This document shows positions 1-8,722 of a stretch of DNA of 64,000 bases, one piece after another; within the stretch, counting starts at the first letter, position 1; every line of letters starts with the position of its first letter. The position numbers and the translations under genes are program-made. The stretch is from positions 30,733 through 94,732 of the forward strand of contig NZ_BAVZ01000015.1 in assembly GCF_000576305.1 (NCBI RefSeq). Direction: 5' to 3'. This DNA is from Paenibacillus pini JCM 16418 (GTDB lineage: Bacteria > Bacillota > Bacilli > Paenibacillales > Paenibacillaceae). The notes under the pieces were generated by a model that saw only the letters and a program-made list of their open reading frames with translations, had not been told where the DNA came from and ran no database searches.

Positions 1-2
1 GG

Positions 3-293
3 ATTACATATGAAATCCGGCATAAAGGCGGACTGCTCAGTAAATATAAGACGGTTCAGATGAAAGTGAAAGCTGAAATACCAGTGCCCAAAGAAGTGCT
101 TTGCTATGTTAAGAAGCAGGGAGGCTACCCAGCCAATAAAGATGACGGTACGATGTATCCGTTTTTAAGCGATTTTGTTGCAGGTCAAAACGTACTTCCA
201 TCCATTGAAGTCGGGAAGCAGGATTACGTAAGACTTTTTTTCACGGATGGCAAAAGGTACGGTTCATTATACGAACTGGTCCAAATGAAGTAG
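3..293 (+). CDS. C-terminal end of an unidentified protein (5' partial)
   Basis: The frame is open from the left edge with no stop, so this is the last ~96 residues of a longer protein; the ATG at 60 is probably internal. The visible part is a mixed alpha/beta sequence with no membrane segment or motif I recognise, ending in a lysine and a TAG stop. It lies on the same strand as the GTPase/GAP1 genes but is separated from them by ~430 bp of structured non-coding DNA, so it may or may not belong to that system. I cannot assign a function. Confidence 0.6.
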   Translation: MTYEIRHKGGLLSKYKTVQMKVKAEIPVPKEVLCYVKKQGGYPANKDDGTMYPFLSDFVAGQNVLPSIEVGKQDYVRLFFTDGKRYGSLYELVQMK

Positions 294-302
294 GGTAGTA
301 TT

Positions 303-500
303 TATGTTGTATATGTTCAAGCGTAATGTTCTGACGCAAGACTTCAGCGGAGAGGCTGGAATCGTTCTGAAGAAGCGAAGCGTTCGCCTTTGCCCCCGAA
401 TTTTCACCATAGGTGAATAGGATTAAAAAAATTTGGGGGCAACAGCATCGTAAGAATGATCCGGCAGCGAAGCGGGTTTTACACAAACCTATTCATGAAA
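303..500 (+). other. Structured intergenic region, candidate RNA or repeat element
   Basis: No credible ORF. Several inverted repeats are visible. A long stem pairs CCCCCGAATTT (from 393) with AAATTTGGGGG (ending 439), 11 pairs with one G-T, and encloses a CACC-ATA-GGTG hairpin at 405-415. A GCGAA/TTCGC hairpin lies at about 375-387. The block directly precedes the 41-bp hairpin array. I do not recognise a known RNA family; it could be a dispersed intergenic element or a leader for the downstream genes. Confidence 0.4.
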
Positions 501-503
501 AGT

Positions 504-708
504 GCTAATGCTTACGAAGTCAGTTTTGTCTACGGCAAAACTTTGCTAATGCTTACGAAGTGAGTTTTACCTTCGGTAAAACTCAGCTAATGCTTACGAA
601 GTCAGTTTTACCTTCGGTAAAACTTTGCTAATGCTTACGAAGTCAGTTTTACCTTCGGTAAAACTTTGCTAATGCTTACGAAGTCAGTTTTGCCTACGGC
701 AAAACTTT
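504..708 (+). repeat. Five tandem 41-bp units, each carrying a 9-bp hairpin
   Basis: Units begin at 504, 545, 586, 627 and 668, exactly 41 bp apart. Each has a conserved lead GCTAATGCTTACGAAGT followed by a hairpin. Units 2-4 carry AGTTTTACC-TTC-GGTAAAACT. Unit 5 carries AGTTTTGCC-TAC-GGCAAAACT. Unit 1 is like unit 5 with a G-T pair. The A-T to G-C swap is compensated on both arms, so pairing appears to be maintained. The array ends two bases before the GTPase ribosome site (710-715). There are no unique spacers, so it is not CRISPR. Confidence 0.9.
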
Positions 709-722
709 TAGGAGGAATCCAA

Positions 723-1955
723 TTGGGTATTTTTGATATGTTCAAAAAGAAACCAGAACCCGAGGCACGTCCGTTGTTCTACGACATCGTGTGCCCATAC
801 TGTTTTAGTAAATTCACACCGGAAGAAGTGGTGTTCCGCGCCGCGCATCACCGCGAGGATGATGAGGACTACGCGCTTGGTGAGGACGACCTGCTGAACC
901 GTTACCGTGAGCGTTTTGGTCTGGATACCGTACATGACATGGAGGCGATTCTCCATCCGCAAGATGTTCCTGAAGAATATCGGATGTACTCGGATCATGT
1001 ATTGGTCGGACTGAACGACCGCTACGGTGTGCTGACACGCAGAAGACTCTGTCCGAAATGCCACAATGAGCTTCCGGTTACATCTGGTAAGGTACCAAGC
1101 AATATCATTTCGATTATCGGTGCTTCTCAGGTCGGTAAATCCGTTTATATGACCTCCCTTATTCATACGTTGCAGAATACGACGGCAGACCATTTTAATG
1201 CAGCGTGTATGCCTTTGAATGCTGAAATTAGTCGTAAATTCCGTACGGGGTATGAAGAGCCGCTTTTCGAGCGCGGGGATCTCCTTGCGTCGACACAAAA
1301 GGAGAAAATGCAAGAACCTTTCATTTTCCAATTTGTATTCAAAGATGAATCGAAACCGCCGCTAACGCTCGTATTCTTCGATGTCGCTGGCGAGGGTATG
1401 GTTGATGAGGACTATCTCGGCCTTCACGGTCAGCATATTAAGAATTCAGCCGGTATTCTCTTCATGGTTGACCCACTGCAGATTCGCTCGATTCGTGACA
1501 AAATCCGAATTCAATTCGGCGATAAGCAAGGACAATGGGTGTCGCAATATGATGAGCCGCGCGATGTGGTGCTGACGATGTTTGGCGATTTCATCGCATA
1601 TGAGGAGAAGGGTAAAACTGATATTCCGACGGCTATCGTGTTGACCAAAAGTGACATGCTACATTCGCTGAAGGATGAAGAAGGCGAGTATGTGAAGCCG
1701 AACAGTAATATCTTCAACAACATGGTGCATCGTAAATATCTGAATCTGACCGAATTTGAGAATATTGATGGCGAAATTCGCCGTTTTATTGAAAAGGTCG
1801 ATCGTCCCTTCAAGGGAACGATGGATGTATATTTTTCCGATACAGCCTACTTTGCGGTATCTGCGCTGGGCAGTAATCCAGTCGATCAAAAGCTACAGGG
1901 TGTGGTCAGTCCCATTCGGGTTGATGAGCCTTTGTATGGCTACTTTATAAGCTGA
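723..1955 (+). CDS. TRAFAC-type GTPase, double-GTPase-like, with N-terminal zinc ribbon
   Basis: About 410 residues. TTG at 723 is chosen because AGGAGG lies seven bases upstream; the longer frame from 666 would run through the hairpin array. The N-terminus has two cysteine pairs, CPYC near residue 23 and CPKC near 117, that look like a zinc ribbon split by an acidic stretch. The P-loop is GASQVGKS (residues 133-140), the G3-like motif is DVAGEG (from 220) and a G4-like TKSD is at 308-311. Family knowledge: such GTPases pair with GAP1 proteins in predicted conflict systems, and the next gene is a GAP1-type protein 25 bp downstream. The exact double-GTPase subfamily is from memory and should be checked by profile search. 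Confidence 0.75.
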   Translation: MGIFDMFKKKPEPEARPLFYDIVCPYCFSKFTPEEVVFRAAHHREDDEDYALGEDDLLNRYRERFGLDTVHDMEAILHPQDVPEEYRMYSDHVLVGLNDRYGVLTRRRLCPKCHNELPVTSGKVPSNIISIIGASQVGKSVYMTSLIHTLQNTTADHFNAACMPLNAEISRKFRTGYEEPLFERGDLLASTQKEKMQEPFIFQFVFKDESKPPLTLVFFDVAGEGMVDEDYLGLHGQHIKNSAGILFMVDPLQIRSIRDKIRIQFGDKQGQWVSQYDEPRDVVLTMFGDFIAYEEKGKTDIPTAIVLTKSDMLHSLKDEEGEYVKPNSNIFNNMVHRKYLNLTEFENIDGEIRRFIEKVDRPFKGTMDVYFSDTAYFAVSALGSNPVDQKLQGVVSPIRVDEPLYGYFIS

Positions 1956-1980
1956 AGTATATTGAGGGGAGAGAGGAATA

Positions 1981-4900
1981 GTGAACGATTCAACTCAACC
2001 CAAGATTCAGCAGCAGATGTATACGCGTGAGCGACACGGTATTTTTCGTTCAACCGAAGGCTTCGATACGATAGCGAAATCGGCAGGACTAGACCATTCT
2101 TTTGTCAAAAAGGTGCTCCATCCGTTCTGCCAATATGATGCTCCGGCCGAGCTTACCGCACGAGGGGAGAAAGAGGCCAGTCTTTATCCAGAAGCGCTGC
2201 TTCTGTTTCATGCCGAGAATGGCGAGACGATCCTTGGACGAAGTACCTATCAGCCGGCAGATTTTACGGGCCTACGCAGTGCTTTTTTTACTCATAATTA
2301 TGTTGTGCCAGCACAGTATGCGGATGAGCCTGCAACCGACTATAAGCACTGGCTGAATGCTGTGTTTGAAGATCATTATGATATCGAGCATGGGACGGAG
2401 ATTCCGGAGATTACAGCTATTCCTGTTCGGGAAAATGCCGCTACACCCGTTCATGCTCAGGCATTGCTTGCCGAATTACATATTTCCGAGCAAATATTCA
2501 AGCAGCTCTTGTACGCAGCGATGACGTCAGTTGCTGGCAAGAAAAAGGTTTATATTGTGCTTGATGTGCTAGTAGAGCAGTCTGCAGAGAAGGCAAAACA
2601 ATTGCTAGAGGTATTATTCGCTAGCCTACCTTATGAATTACGTCGCCAGCTAGGGTTTCTAACCTATGCCAAAGAGCCGCACAGTAAGAAGGGCGTTCAT
2701 CTCATGTTTGTGGAGAAGGGAAGCTACGTTTAAATGATCGAAGTATTGAGAAGGACTATTTATTTGAGTTAGCGGCGCAGCGCGTCATTAACGTCGATTT
2801 GGACTGGTCTAAGCAGCCATATCTTGATTTTGCATGGAATAATCTTAGCAACCCTCAGCGTGCAGGGCGTTTTTTCGAATTTGCAGATCAACTGCTGTAT
2901 GACATGGAGCCTCTCCGTAAAATGTCGATTACCTCCTACCATGAGCTATGCGTTCTTTTTCAGATTGAGGAGGGAAATGAACAGCTTTATGAGGCACATG
3001 CAAGCGCAGTATTGCGAGCAATGCTCGAATATCTATCAACTCCGGGTGCAATTGCTTCCAAAGTACGCTTAAATGAACTGTTCCTCGCCCATTTCGATCG
3101 TGAATTCGATAAGGTCAAGCAGGGGGAACTACCTGAAGCTGACATTGTGGAATGCATGAAAGATTATTACACCATTGATGGTCGTAATCATGGACGTAAA
3201 ATTGTGGAATATCTAATTCGTGTATTGAATAATGCCTATTCTCATAAGAACAAATCGTTAGTACCCGCCGTATACGGCATGATAGAGAGTAGTGCTGCAC
3301 TGAGTCGTACCTTCTTCGCAACTGTCCTCAGTAGTCCAGGACTTCCAGCGATGTTATTTGATCCTTATTTCGAACTTCAGCTCAAAAAAGCTGCAAAAGC
3401 ACGTGACGTCATTGATATCGTAAGTGTGTGGGCACGCAATCATCCGATTGTGCTTGAGAGTGACCTGTTTAGTAAGCTTGCCGAAAGTCAGATGGTGGAG
3501 AAGCTTCGTAAAGAATCTGATCCGGTGCGCTCAGTCAATGTCATATTGGATCAGTTAGATCATATCGAACAGAATCCGCAAAGCGGTATCAGCTCAACTC
3601 CTGGCGGGACGAAGCTTATGGACAGGTTGATCTATGCGGCTAACTTATTTTTACTTATGGAAATCAATCTAGACAGATTGACGAAAGAGCAATTGCTACA
3701 AATTGACTTTCTGCGGGTACCGAAGGAATTCATGTCATGGGTAACTCGTTTTGATAAGCGAATTCAGTCGAAAGCCGCCGTAATGTTGGCAGCCTATCAG
3801 TGGATGAATAGTGATACAGACGGGAAGATTTTTAATGGACTTGATTCGGCGGAGCGAGAACAAGTGCAGCAGTTAGGCCGTAGATGGCTTCAAAATGAGG
3901 TTGAGCCCTCACGCTTTGGCGCAATTACGCTCGCATTCTGCGCAGATATTGATACAGGAGCGGTAGATTACACGGGGCTCCTGGAGTTTTTGCATCATTA
4001 TGGTCCGAAACCGGATATGGTCTATAAATATATTCAATGGTCTGTCAAAGAACCTTTATTCGTGCGGCCTAGAGGGCTTGTTCCTGCTTATGCGAATGCG
4101 ATCGTGAATTATATGAAGAGACATGATTCAACAGCATTCAAGAATAAAGAGTATGTTAAAGCGTATTTTGACAGAGCTCCAGCAGTGCTGAAACCGGTAT
4201 ATGCAAAAGCGAAAACAGAACTTGCGTCACCTATGGTGAAGTTATTTAGGCGTAACCGTAAGCCGATCATGTTAAGTTCGATCGTATTACTTATTATCCT
4301 TGTAGCAGGTAGCACATATCTAATTTTACAGGCAAATGGTGTGTTTGAAGATCGTAAGACAGCCTCTGACGAAATAACGCCGCCACCGGTAATCACGCCG
4401 ATAACACCGAAGCCAGATGTTGCAGAGGTGCCACTTATTACAGCGGCGCAAGAAAAGGTAGGAACGAACAAGAGTAAGACAACACAGTTATCATTTCATT
4501 TTAGAGAATCGGAAACTTGTAGTTCTTACAAGATAAAACAAGTTAAGCTGTTGGCTGCAGATGGTACGGCATTGGTTGAAGTGCTATATCCTAAGCTTGA
4601 CCATAAGTGCGCCATTTCAGCGGATTTAGGTACAGAGCCTGGGTCAGGGACAGAGGCAGATATGGATGGCACCACAAACGGGGATGGCACGGGTTCTGAA
4701 AATCCAGATACCGAAACTGCAGGCCAGACAGGACAAGCGAGCCAAGCCGTAACGAATGGTACAGAAATCGGAGTTGGATCTAGCACAACTGATGATGAGA
4801 AGGATAAGGCTGAAGCAGGAACAACTAAGGATTTGAATGCAGTAGATCCTGCGAAGAAAGATGAAGTAGGAAACGATGTGAAGCCGCCTACAGAAACGAA

Positions 4901-5087
4901 TGATCCTACCAATGATTCAATTGCTCCAAGTCAGCAACCTTACAGCAGTTTGGTTAAGATAGACCTCGGAAAACGGATAGACATGACTAAAATTAGCAAA
5001 GTCGTTGTAGATAATAAAGAGTTCCCATTAACGACAGATCAGAAGACGCTCGATATGCTAAAGAAAAATGATACTAGCGCAAAATAA
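1981..5087 (+). CDS. GTPase-associated protein 1 (GAP1-N2-type N-terminus), interrupted by a frameshift
   Basis: GTG start after a GAGGGGAGAGAGG ribosome site. The first frame (1981-2733) starts with QQMYTRERHGIFRSTEGFD, which I recognise as the GAP1-N2 type. The frame breaks near 2715-2730 and continues in the next frame to 5087; adding one G in the GGG at about 2718 joins them smoothly into ~1,035 residues. The middle is helical and featureless. A single membrane segment (coded at about 4265-4330, IMLSSIVLLIILVAGSTYL) follows a basic stretch, then a long Thr/Asp/Glu-rich linker and a small C-terminal beta-rich domain that is presumably outside the membrane. It is probably co-transcribed with the GTPase. 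The break is likely sequencing error, since nothing resembles a conserved slippery site. Confidence 0.7.
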
Positions 5088-5104
5088 TACGAATGAATAC
5101 AAGG

Positions 5105-5130
5105 ACGGCTATCCTAATGGATAGCCGTTC
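5105..5130 (+). terminator. Hairpin terminator after the GAP1 gene
   Basis: ACGGCTATCC-TAAT-GGATAGCCGT, a perfect 10-bp stem followed by a weak T-rich tail. It lies between two convergent genes. Confidence 0.75.
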
Positions 5131-5170
5131 ATTCTATATACAGACATTACTGAATTATAAATGGGAAGGT

Positions 5171-5779
5171 TTAAGCACTGTGAGTTTCATTTTCAACTAG
5201 TGGTTTTTCTTGTTCTTTCTGCGACCTGAACCTCCAAGGTGTACCTAATTTAGAGATGACCCAAAAGTCAAGCCCATAGAATCCAGCTACCTTCCAAGCA
5301 AGGACAAGCCATGTGGCTAATATGAATAAGAGTGGGTTGGAACTCAAAGATCCAGCAAATAGATAACTGACATTCATAAGTCCACCAAAGAAAGCGGCGA
5401 GACCAGTTAGTAGACCGAGAATTAATCCTAATCCAACAAGAAATTCTCCATATGCAACAATCCATGAAAATACTTTTGCATTCGGGAGAATCGTATTCTC
5501 AAGAAAAGAGGCGTACCAGCCGGTAACATCCGGATGCTCCCCACCTGTTTTAGCTAGTGCACCTTTGATGAATCCCTGTAAAGCCGCTCCAGAATGTTCT
5601 CCAGTCCATGCATCTGCTCCAATTTTACCCCACCCGGCCGTTAACCATTCGTATCCGACATAAAGTCGTATAATAAGCCAAATCCATGCAGAACGGGTAC
5701 TAACAAAAAGAAATCGGGATACAGCATTCTCTGGGACAATAATTTCACTGCGATGTGGTTGACGTTGATTAACATCCAT
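5171..5779 (-). CDS. DoxX family membrane protein
   Basis: 202 residues with four hydrophobic segments. It carries the DoxX-type features RLYVGYEWLTAGWGK near residues 38-52, a second segment with GEFLVGLGLILG, and a conserved tryptophan-rich C-terminal segment. DoxX-type proteins are small inner-membrane proteins linked to thiosulfate/quinone oxidation or oxidative stress; the substrate cannot be told here. An AAAGGAGCG ribosome site precedes ATG 5779. It follows a 39-residue small gene on the same strand, so the two are likely co-transcribed. Confidence 0.8.
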   Translation of the reverse strand: MDVNQRQPHRSEIIVPENAVSRFLFVSTRSAWIWLIIRLYVGYEWLTAGWGKIGADAWTGEHSGAALQGFIKGALAKTGGEHPDVTGWYASFLENTILPNAKVFSWIVAYGEFLVGLGLILGLLTGLAAFFGGLMNVSYLFAGSLSSNPLLFILATWLVLAWKVAGFYGLDFWVISKLGTPWRFRSQKEQEKPLVENETHSA

Positions 5780-5799
5780 TTTGAATCGCTCCTTTAAAA

Positions 5800-5918
5800 T
5801 TATAAATTCAATACATTTATGCGATTCGTTGGAGTCATTAGCTCAGCACGGCCAGCGTCGTCTTTGCCCAGCATGGGCTCAACATCAATCCCGATTCCTT
5901 TAAGTTTGTTAATTCCAT
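5800..5918 (-). CDS. Small protein upstream of doxX, apparent 1-nt frameshift
   Basis: Starting at ATG 5918 after GGGAGGA, the frame becomes sensible only if one A is added in the GGAATT at codon 2-3. It then encodes ~39 residues with an INKLKGIGIDVEP segment and an ELMTPTNRINVLNL end, stopping at 5800, just before the doxX ribosome site. The good ribosome site, tight spacing and protein-like composition argue for a real small gene. Function unknown. Confidence 0.45.
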
Positions 5919-5940
5919 TCCTCCCTTTAAATCAAATAAA

Positions 5941-6403
5941 TGAATGCGCTTTCTAGTTGGTGACGATTTTCATTTTAAACAATAAATGTTAAATTTTCAA
6001 TAAGAATTACATATTAATATATTAAATTTTAATTATTTTTAAATAATCCATAAAAAAATCCCAATAAAAATAATGTTCGGATTCTATTTGGGATAACTAT
6101 AAATGGACATTTATATTAATTATTATTTCTAATAAATAAGAACAATAATATAATAATAATTCTAAATGTTCGCTTATTTTTATTAACAATAAAACTCCTT
6201 GTTCATTGAATTTGTGGATTATTCGTAGGTTTTACTTTAATAGATTTTGAGGTGTTTATACATGAGTGCGATAAATATTTGGCCATGAATAGGGTGCTTT
6301 CCGCATCCCTATTTGAGTGTTCATAGACCCACTCCGCCTATTTTCCAATAGGAATCATGATGGGGCTTTCAGCAGTAAACCGTCCTTGAATTCATGCTTT
6401 ATA
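5941..6403. other. AT-rich intergenic region
   Basis: About 460 bp, very AT-rich from 5970 to 6200. It must hold the promoter for the leftward small gene and doxX. A 22-codon minus-strand ORF at about 6260-6330 is too short to support. I see no other feature here. Confidence 0.5.
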
Positions 6404-6431
6404 TTTACAAATCTATAAATATAGATATAAT
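6404..6431 (+). promoter_or_regulatory. arsR promoter with operator in the spacer
   Basis: A -35 TTTACA at 6404-6409 and a -10 TATAAT at 6426-6431 are 16 bp apart. The spacer is filled by the palindrome ATCTATAAATATAGAT (6411-6426). The start point would fall at about 6438, on the best ATG (6439), so the message may be leaderless. A near copy of the palindrome precedes the MFS gene. Confidence 0.7.
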
Positions 6432-6438
6432 GATTCCT

Positions 6439-6750
6439 ATGGAACCTTTATTGATTTATAAGGCATTGTCTAATGAGACAAGGCGTCAAATTGTAGAATG
6501 GCTAAAAAATCCAGCAGATCATTTTGATGATACTAAGCATCTGGAAGAAGGTCTTACGCTGCAAATCGGGGTATGCGTTGCCGATATCCAAACTAAATCA
6601 GGGCTCGCCCAGTCTGTTATTTCTAGTTATTTATCCACATTGGAAAAATCAGGGTTACTTGAATCCGAGCGTGTGGGGAAATGGACATTCTATCGTCGGA
6701 ACGAGGAGACCATTCAAGAATTCTCCGAGTATATTCAGAAGCAACTATAA
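6439..6750 (+). CDS. ArsR/SmtB-type winged-helix regulator
   Basis: About 103 residues from ATG 6439 (MEPLLIYKALSNETRRQ). It has the ArsR layout: the initial ALSNETRRQIV helix, a recognition helix SGLAQSVISSYLSTLEKSG and the wing residues RVGKWTFYRR. A single cysteine (GVCVAD) is present, but no CXC metal site, so the ligand is unlikely to be arsenic of the classical type. The matching operator in its own promoter and before the MFS gene indicates that it represses both. Confidence 0.8.
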   Translation: MEPLLIYKALSNETRRQIVEWLKNPADHFDDTKHLEEGLTLQIGVCVADIQTKSGLAQSVISSYLSTLEKSGLLESERVGKWTFYRRNEETIQEFSEYIQKQL

Positions 6751-6784
6751 AACAGGAAGGGAGGTCTTTTTTTTAATTATATAA

Positions 6785-6800
6785 ATCTACATATATAGAT
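6785..6800 (+). promoter_or_regulatory. Second copy of the ArsR-type operator, before the MFS gene
   Basis: ATCTACATATATAGAT, the same ATCTA...TAGAT arms and 16-bp length as the palindrome at 6411-6426. A -10-like TATAGA follows. The site sits 45 bp before the MFS start. Confidence 0.7.
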
Positions 6801-6845
6801 ATATAGAATTATGTGAACAAATTTATAATTGGGAATGGGAAGTGA

Positions 6846-8012
6846 ATGAGCGTGAAGAAAATGAATCCGCTACTTATTATTATTTTAGCTATTGGTGTGT
6901 TTGGTATTATCACCACTGAAATGGGGATCGTGGGGGTACTGCCTCAAGTAACCGAGAAATTTGAAATATCTGCTACGCAAGCAGGTTTGCTTGTCAGTAT
7001 TTTCGCTCTAGTCGTCGCTATATCGGGCCCATTTTTGACCTTGCTTGCATCAGGTATGAATCGTAAATTCATTCTACTAACGGCGGTAGTAATGTTCGCG
7101 ATATCTAATTTCGTATACGCGTATACAGCACGATTCGATGTGATGCTTATTTTCCGAATGGTACCTGCAATTTTTCATCCTGTCTTTTTCTCCGTAGCCT
7201 TAGTTACAGCAGCTAAGCTTGTTCCGCCAGAGAAGAGCGGTAAAGCGATAACTCAAGTGTTTGCTGGAGTAACCGTCGGATTTGCTTTAGGCGTACCCGT
7301 AACTTCTTATCTTGCTGATACTTTCTCACTAGAAGCCGCCTTTTTATTTGGAGCTGTCATCAGTTTGATTGCTTTCCTAGGTATATTAATGTGGCTTCCT
7401 TCCATGCCTGTTAAGGATAAAATGTCTTATGGTAATCAGTTGCGTATTCTGCGTAAGCCGCAGTTGTGGTTGAATGTAGCAGCTGTTGTCTGTATCTTTG
7501 CCGCAATGTTCTCGGTGTACAGCTACTTTGCCGAGTATCTTGGTAAACAAACACAAATGAGTAGTTCTTGGGTGAGTATTATGCTTATGGTATTCGGTCT
7601 TATTATGATTGTGGGAAATTTCTTGTTTGGGAGTTTATTACACAAAAACATGACAAAAACCGTCATTTTGTTCCCTCTGCTATACATCATAAGCTACTTA
7701 TTCGTTTATTTTCTTGGCTCTTCATTCATTCCGATGTTGATCATCACATTGATATGGGGTCTAGTACATTCTGGAGGGCTTATTGTCAGTCAGACGTGGC
7801 TTACGACTGAATCGAAGGAGGCTCCTGAGTTTGGCAATAGTTTATTCGTGTCATTTTCGAATCTAGGTATTACCATTGGGGCTTCCGTGGGGGGCTGGTT
7901 TATCACCCAGTGGGGGGTACATGAGCTCATTTGGAGTGGGATTGGGTTTGCTCTGTTAGCGTTCATACTCATTATGATTAAGATTAAGGTGTTTAGCTCG
8001 GCTACAATATAA
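6846..8012 (+). CDS. MFS transporter, DHA1 drug-efflux type
   Basis: 388 residues with 12 predicted membrane segments. The start MNPLLIIILAIGVFGIITTE and the loop LTLLASGMNRKFIL are typical of AraJ/YdhP-like DHA1 exporters. Translation from ATG 6846 has only a weak GGGAAG site. With the ArsR-family gene upstream and the shared operator it forms a small inducible efflux unit. Substrate unknown. Confidence 0.8.
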   Translation: MSVKKMNPLLIIILAIGVFGIITTEMGIVGVLPQVTEKFEISATQAGLLVSIFALVVAISGPFLTLLASGMNRKFILLTAVVMFAISNFVYAYTARFDVMLIFRMVPAIFHPVFFSVALVTAAKLVPPEKSGKAITQVFAGVTVGFALGVPVTSYLADTFSLEAAFLFGAVISLIAFLGILMWLPSMPVKDKMSYGNQLRILRKPQLWLNVAAVVCIFAAMFSVYSYFAEYLGKQTQMSSSWVSIMLMVFGLIMIVGNFLFGSLLHKNMTKTVILFPLLYIISYLFVYFLGSSFIPMLIITLIWGLVHSGGLIVSQTWLTTESKEAPEFGNSLFVSFSNLGITIGASVGGWFITQWGVHELIWSGIGFALLAFILIMIKIKVFSSATI

Positions 8013-8032
8013 AATATAAATGTGGTTCCAAA

Positions 8033-8064
8033 AAAGCACAGGTCCCTTGCGGGATCTGTGCTTT
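8033..8064. terminator. Bidirectional terminator between convergent genes
   Basis: AAGCACAG-TCCC-TTGC-GGGA-CTGTGCTTT hairpin with one mismatch, located between the MFS stop (8012) and the stop of the leftward anti-sigma gene (8066). Confidence 0.8.
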
Positions 8065-8065
8065 G

Positions 8066-8722
8066 CTATTTATTCAGAGAGGAGTTCAACCATTTACCTG
8101 TATATCGATATTGGTCGTCACGTTTAATTTCAATGATATCTTGTTGAATAGATTGATCATGGTTATGGGTCGTCACTTCAATGCGTGCATGTTCCGAAAT
8201 TTCAGATTTAGCTTTACCTATAAGAGGAGTCCAGTAAAGTGTTTTGCCAGGTTCAATCTGAATGTTCTGTCCTTTATAGATCACTTTAGGAGCGGTGGGT
8301 GACCATAAAATGAATTCGCCATCACTTGTATGTAGCGAGATCTGATCGGCACCTTGCGCAGAAATCCGGATCGGAAAACCCGGCACACTACTCATCACCA
8401 ATTGGTATGTTCCCAAGGGGAACTCGACATTTGCTTCAACGTCTATGGCCGTTCCATTGGATGCATATGCAGTTATGGCTAAACGTCCAAACGGAGAGCT
8501 CCCACCAGAGATCACATGTTTTTGTACAGATACATCAGGCACGGCAAGCAGGATCAAAGTGAGCGCACAAACTAGAGAAATCACGGCAATTCCTAATTTG
8601 AATAGAGGATGGGGGCGGCTATGTTGCGCGTGACGACTACGCAGCGAATGTTGGATAATCGCATTTTTAAGTGAAGAGTCCGCTTTGATTTCACGCATGC
8701 CATGGATATAGTTATCCTTCAA
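8066..8722 (-). CDS. Probable anti-sigma factor / membrane-anchored regulator of the adjacent ECF sigma
   Basis: About 218 residues. The best start is TTG 8722, seven bases after GGAGGTG; the ATG at 8737 lacks a site. A ~55-residue cytoplasmic part (DNYIHGMREIKADSSLKNAI) is followed by one membrane segment (GIAVISLVCALTLILLAV) and a ~130-residue extracytoplasmic beta-rich domain. This is the usual topology of an anti-sigma factor, and it overlaps the true end of the sigma gene by 11 bp. No zinc anti-sigma HXXXCXXC motif is seen. Confidence 0.65.
   Translation of the reverse strand: MKDNYIHGMREIKADSSLKNAIIQHSLRSRHAQHSRPHPLFKLGIAVISLVCALTLILLAVPDVSVQKHVISGGSSPFGRLAITAYASNGTAIDVEANVEFPLGTYQLVMSSVPGFPIRISAQGADQISLHTSDGEFILWSPTAPKVIYKGQNIQIEPGKTLYWTPLIGKAKSEISEHARIEVTTHNHDQSIQQDIIEIKRDDQYRYTGKWLNSSLNK

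Noticed and set aside
504..708. Tandem repeats taken as a CRISPR array
   Set aside because: The 41-bp units are contiguous with no unique spacers and no cas genes are present.
2715..2735. Programmed frameshift in the GAP1 gene
   Set aside because: No clear slippery heptamer plus stimulatory structure, and the same kind of missing-base break occurs in many unrelated genes of the window.
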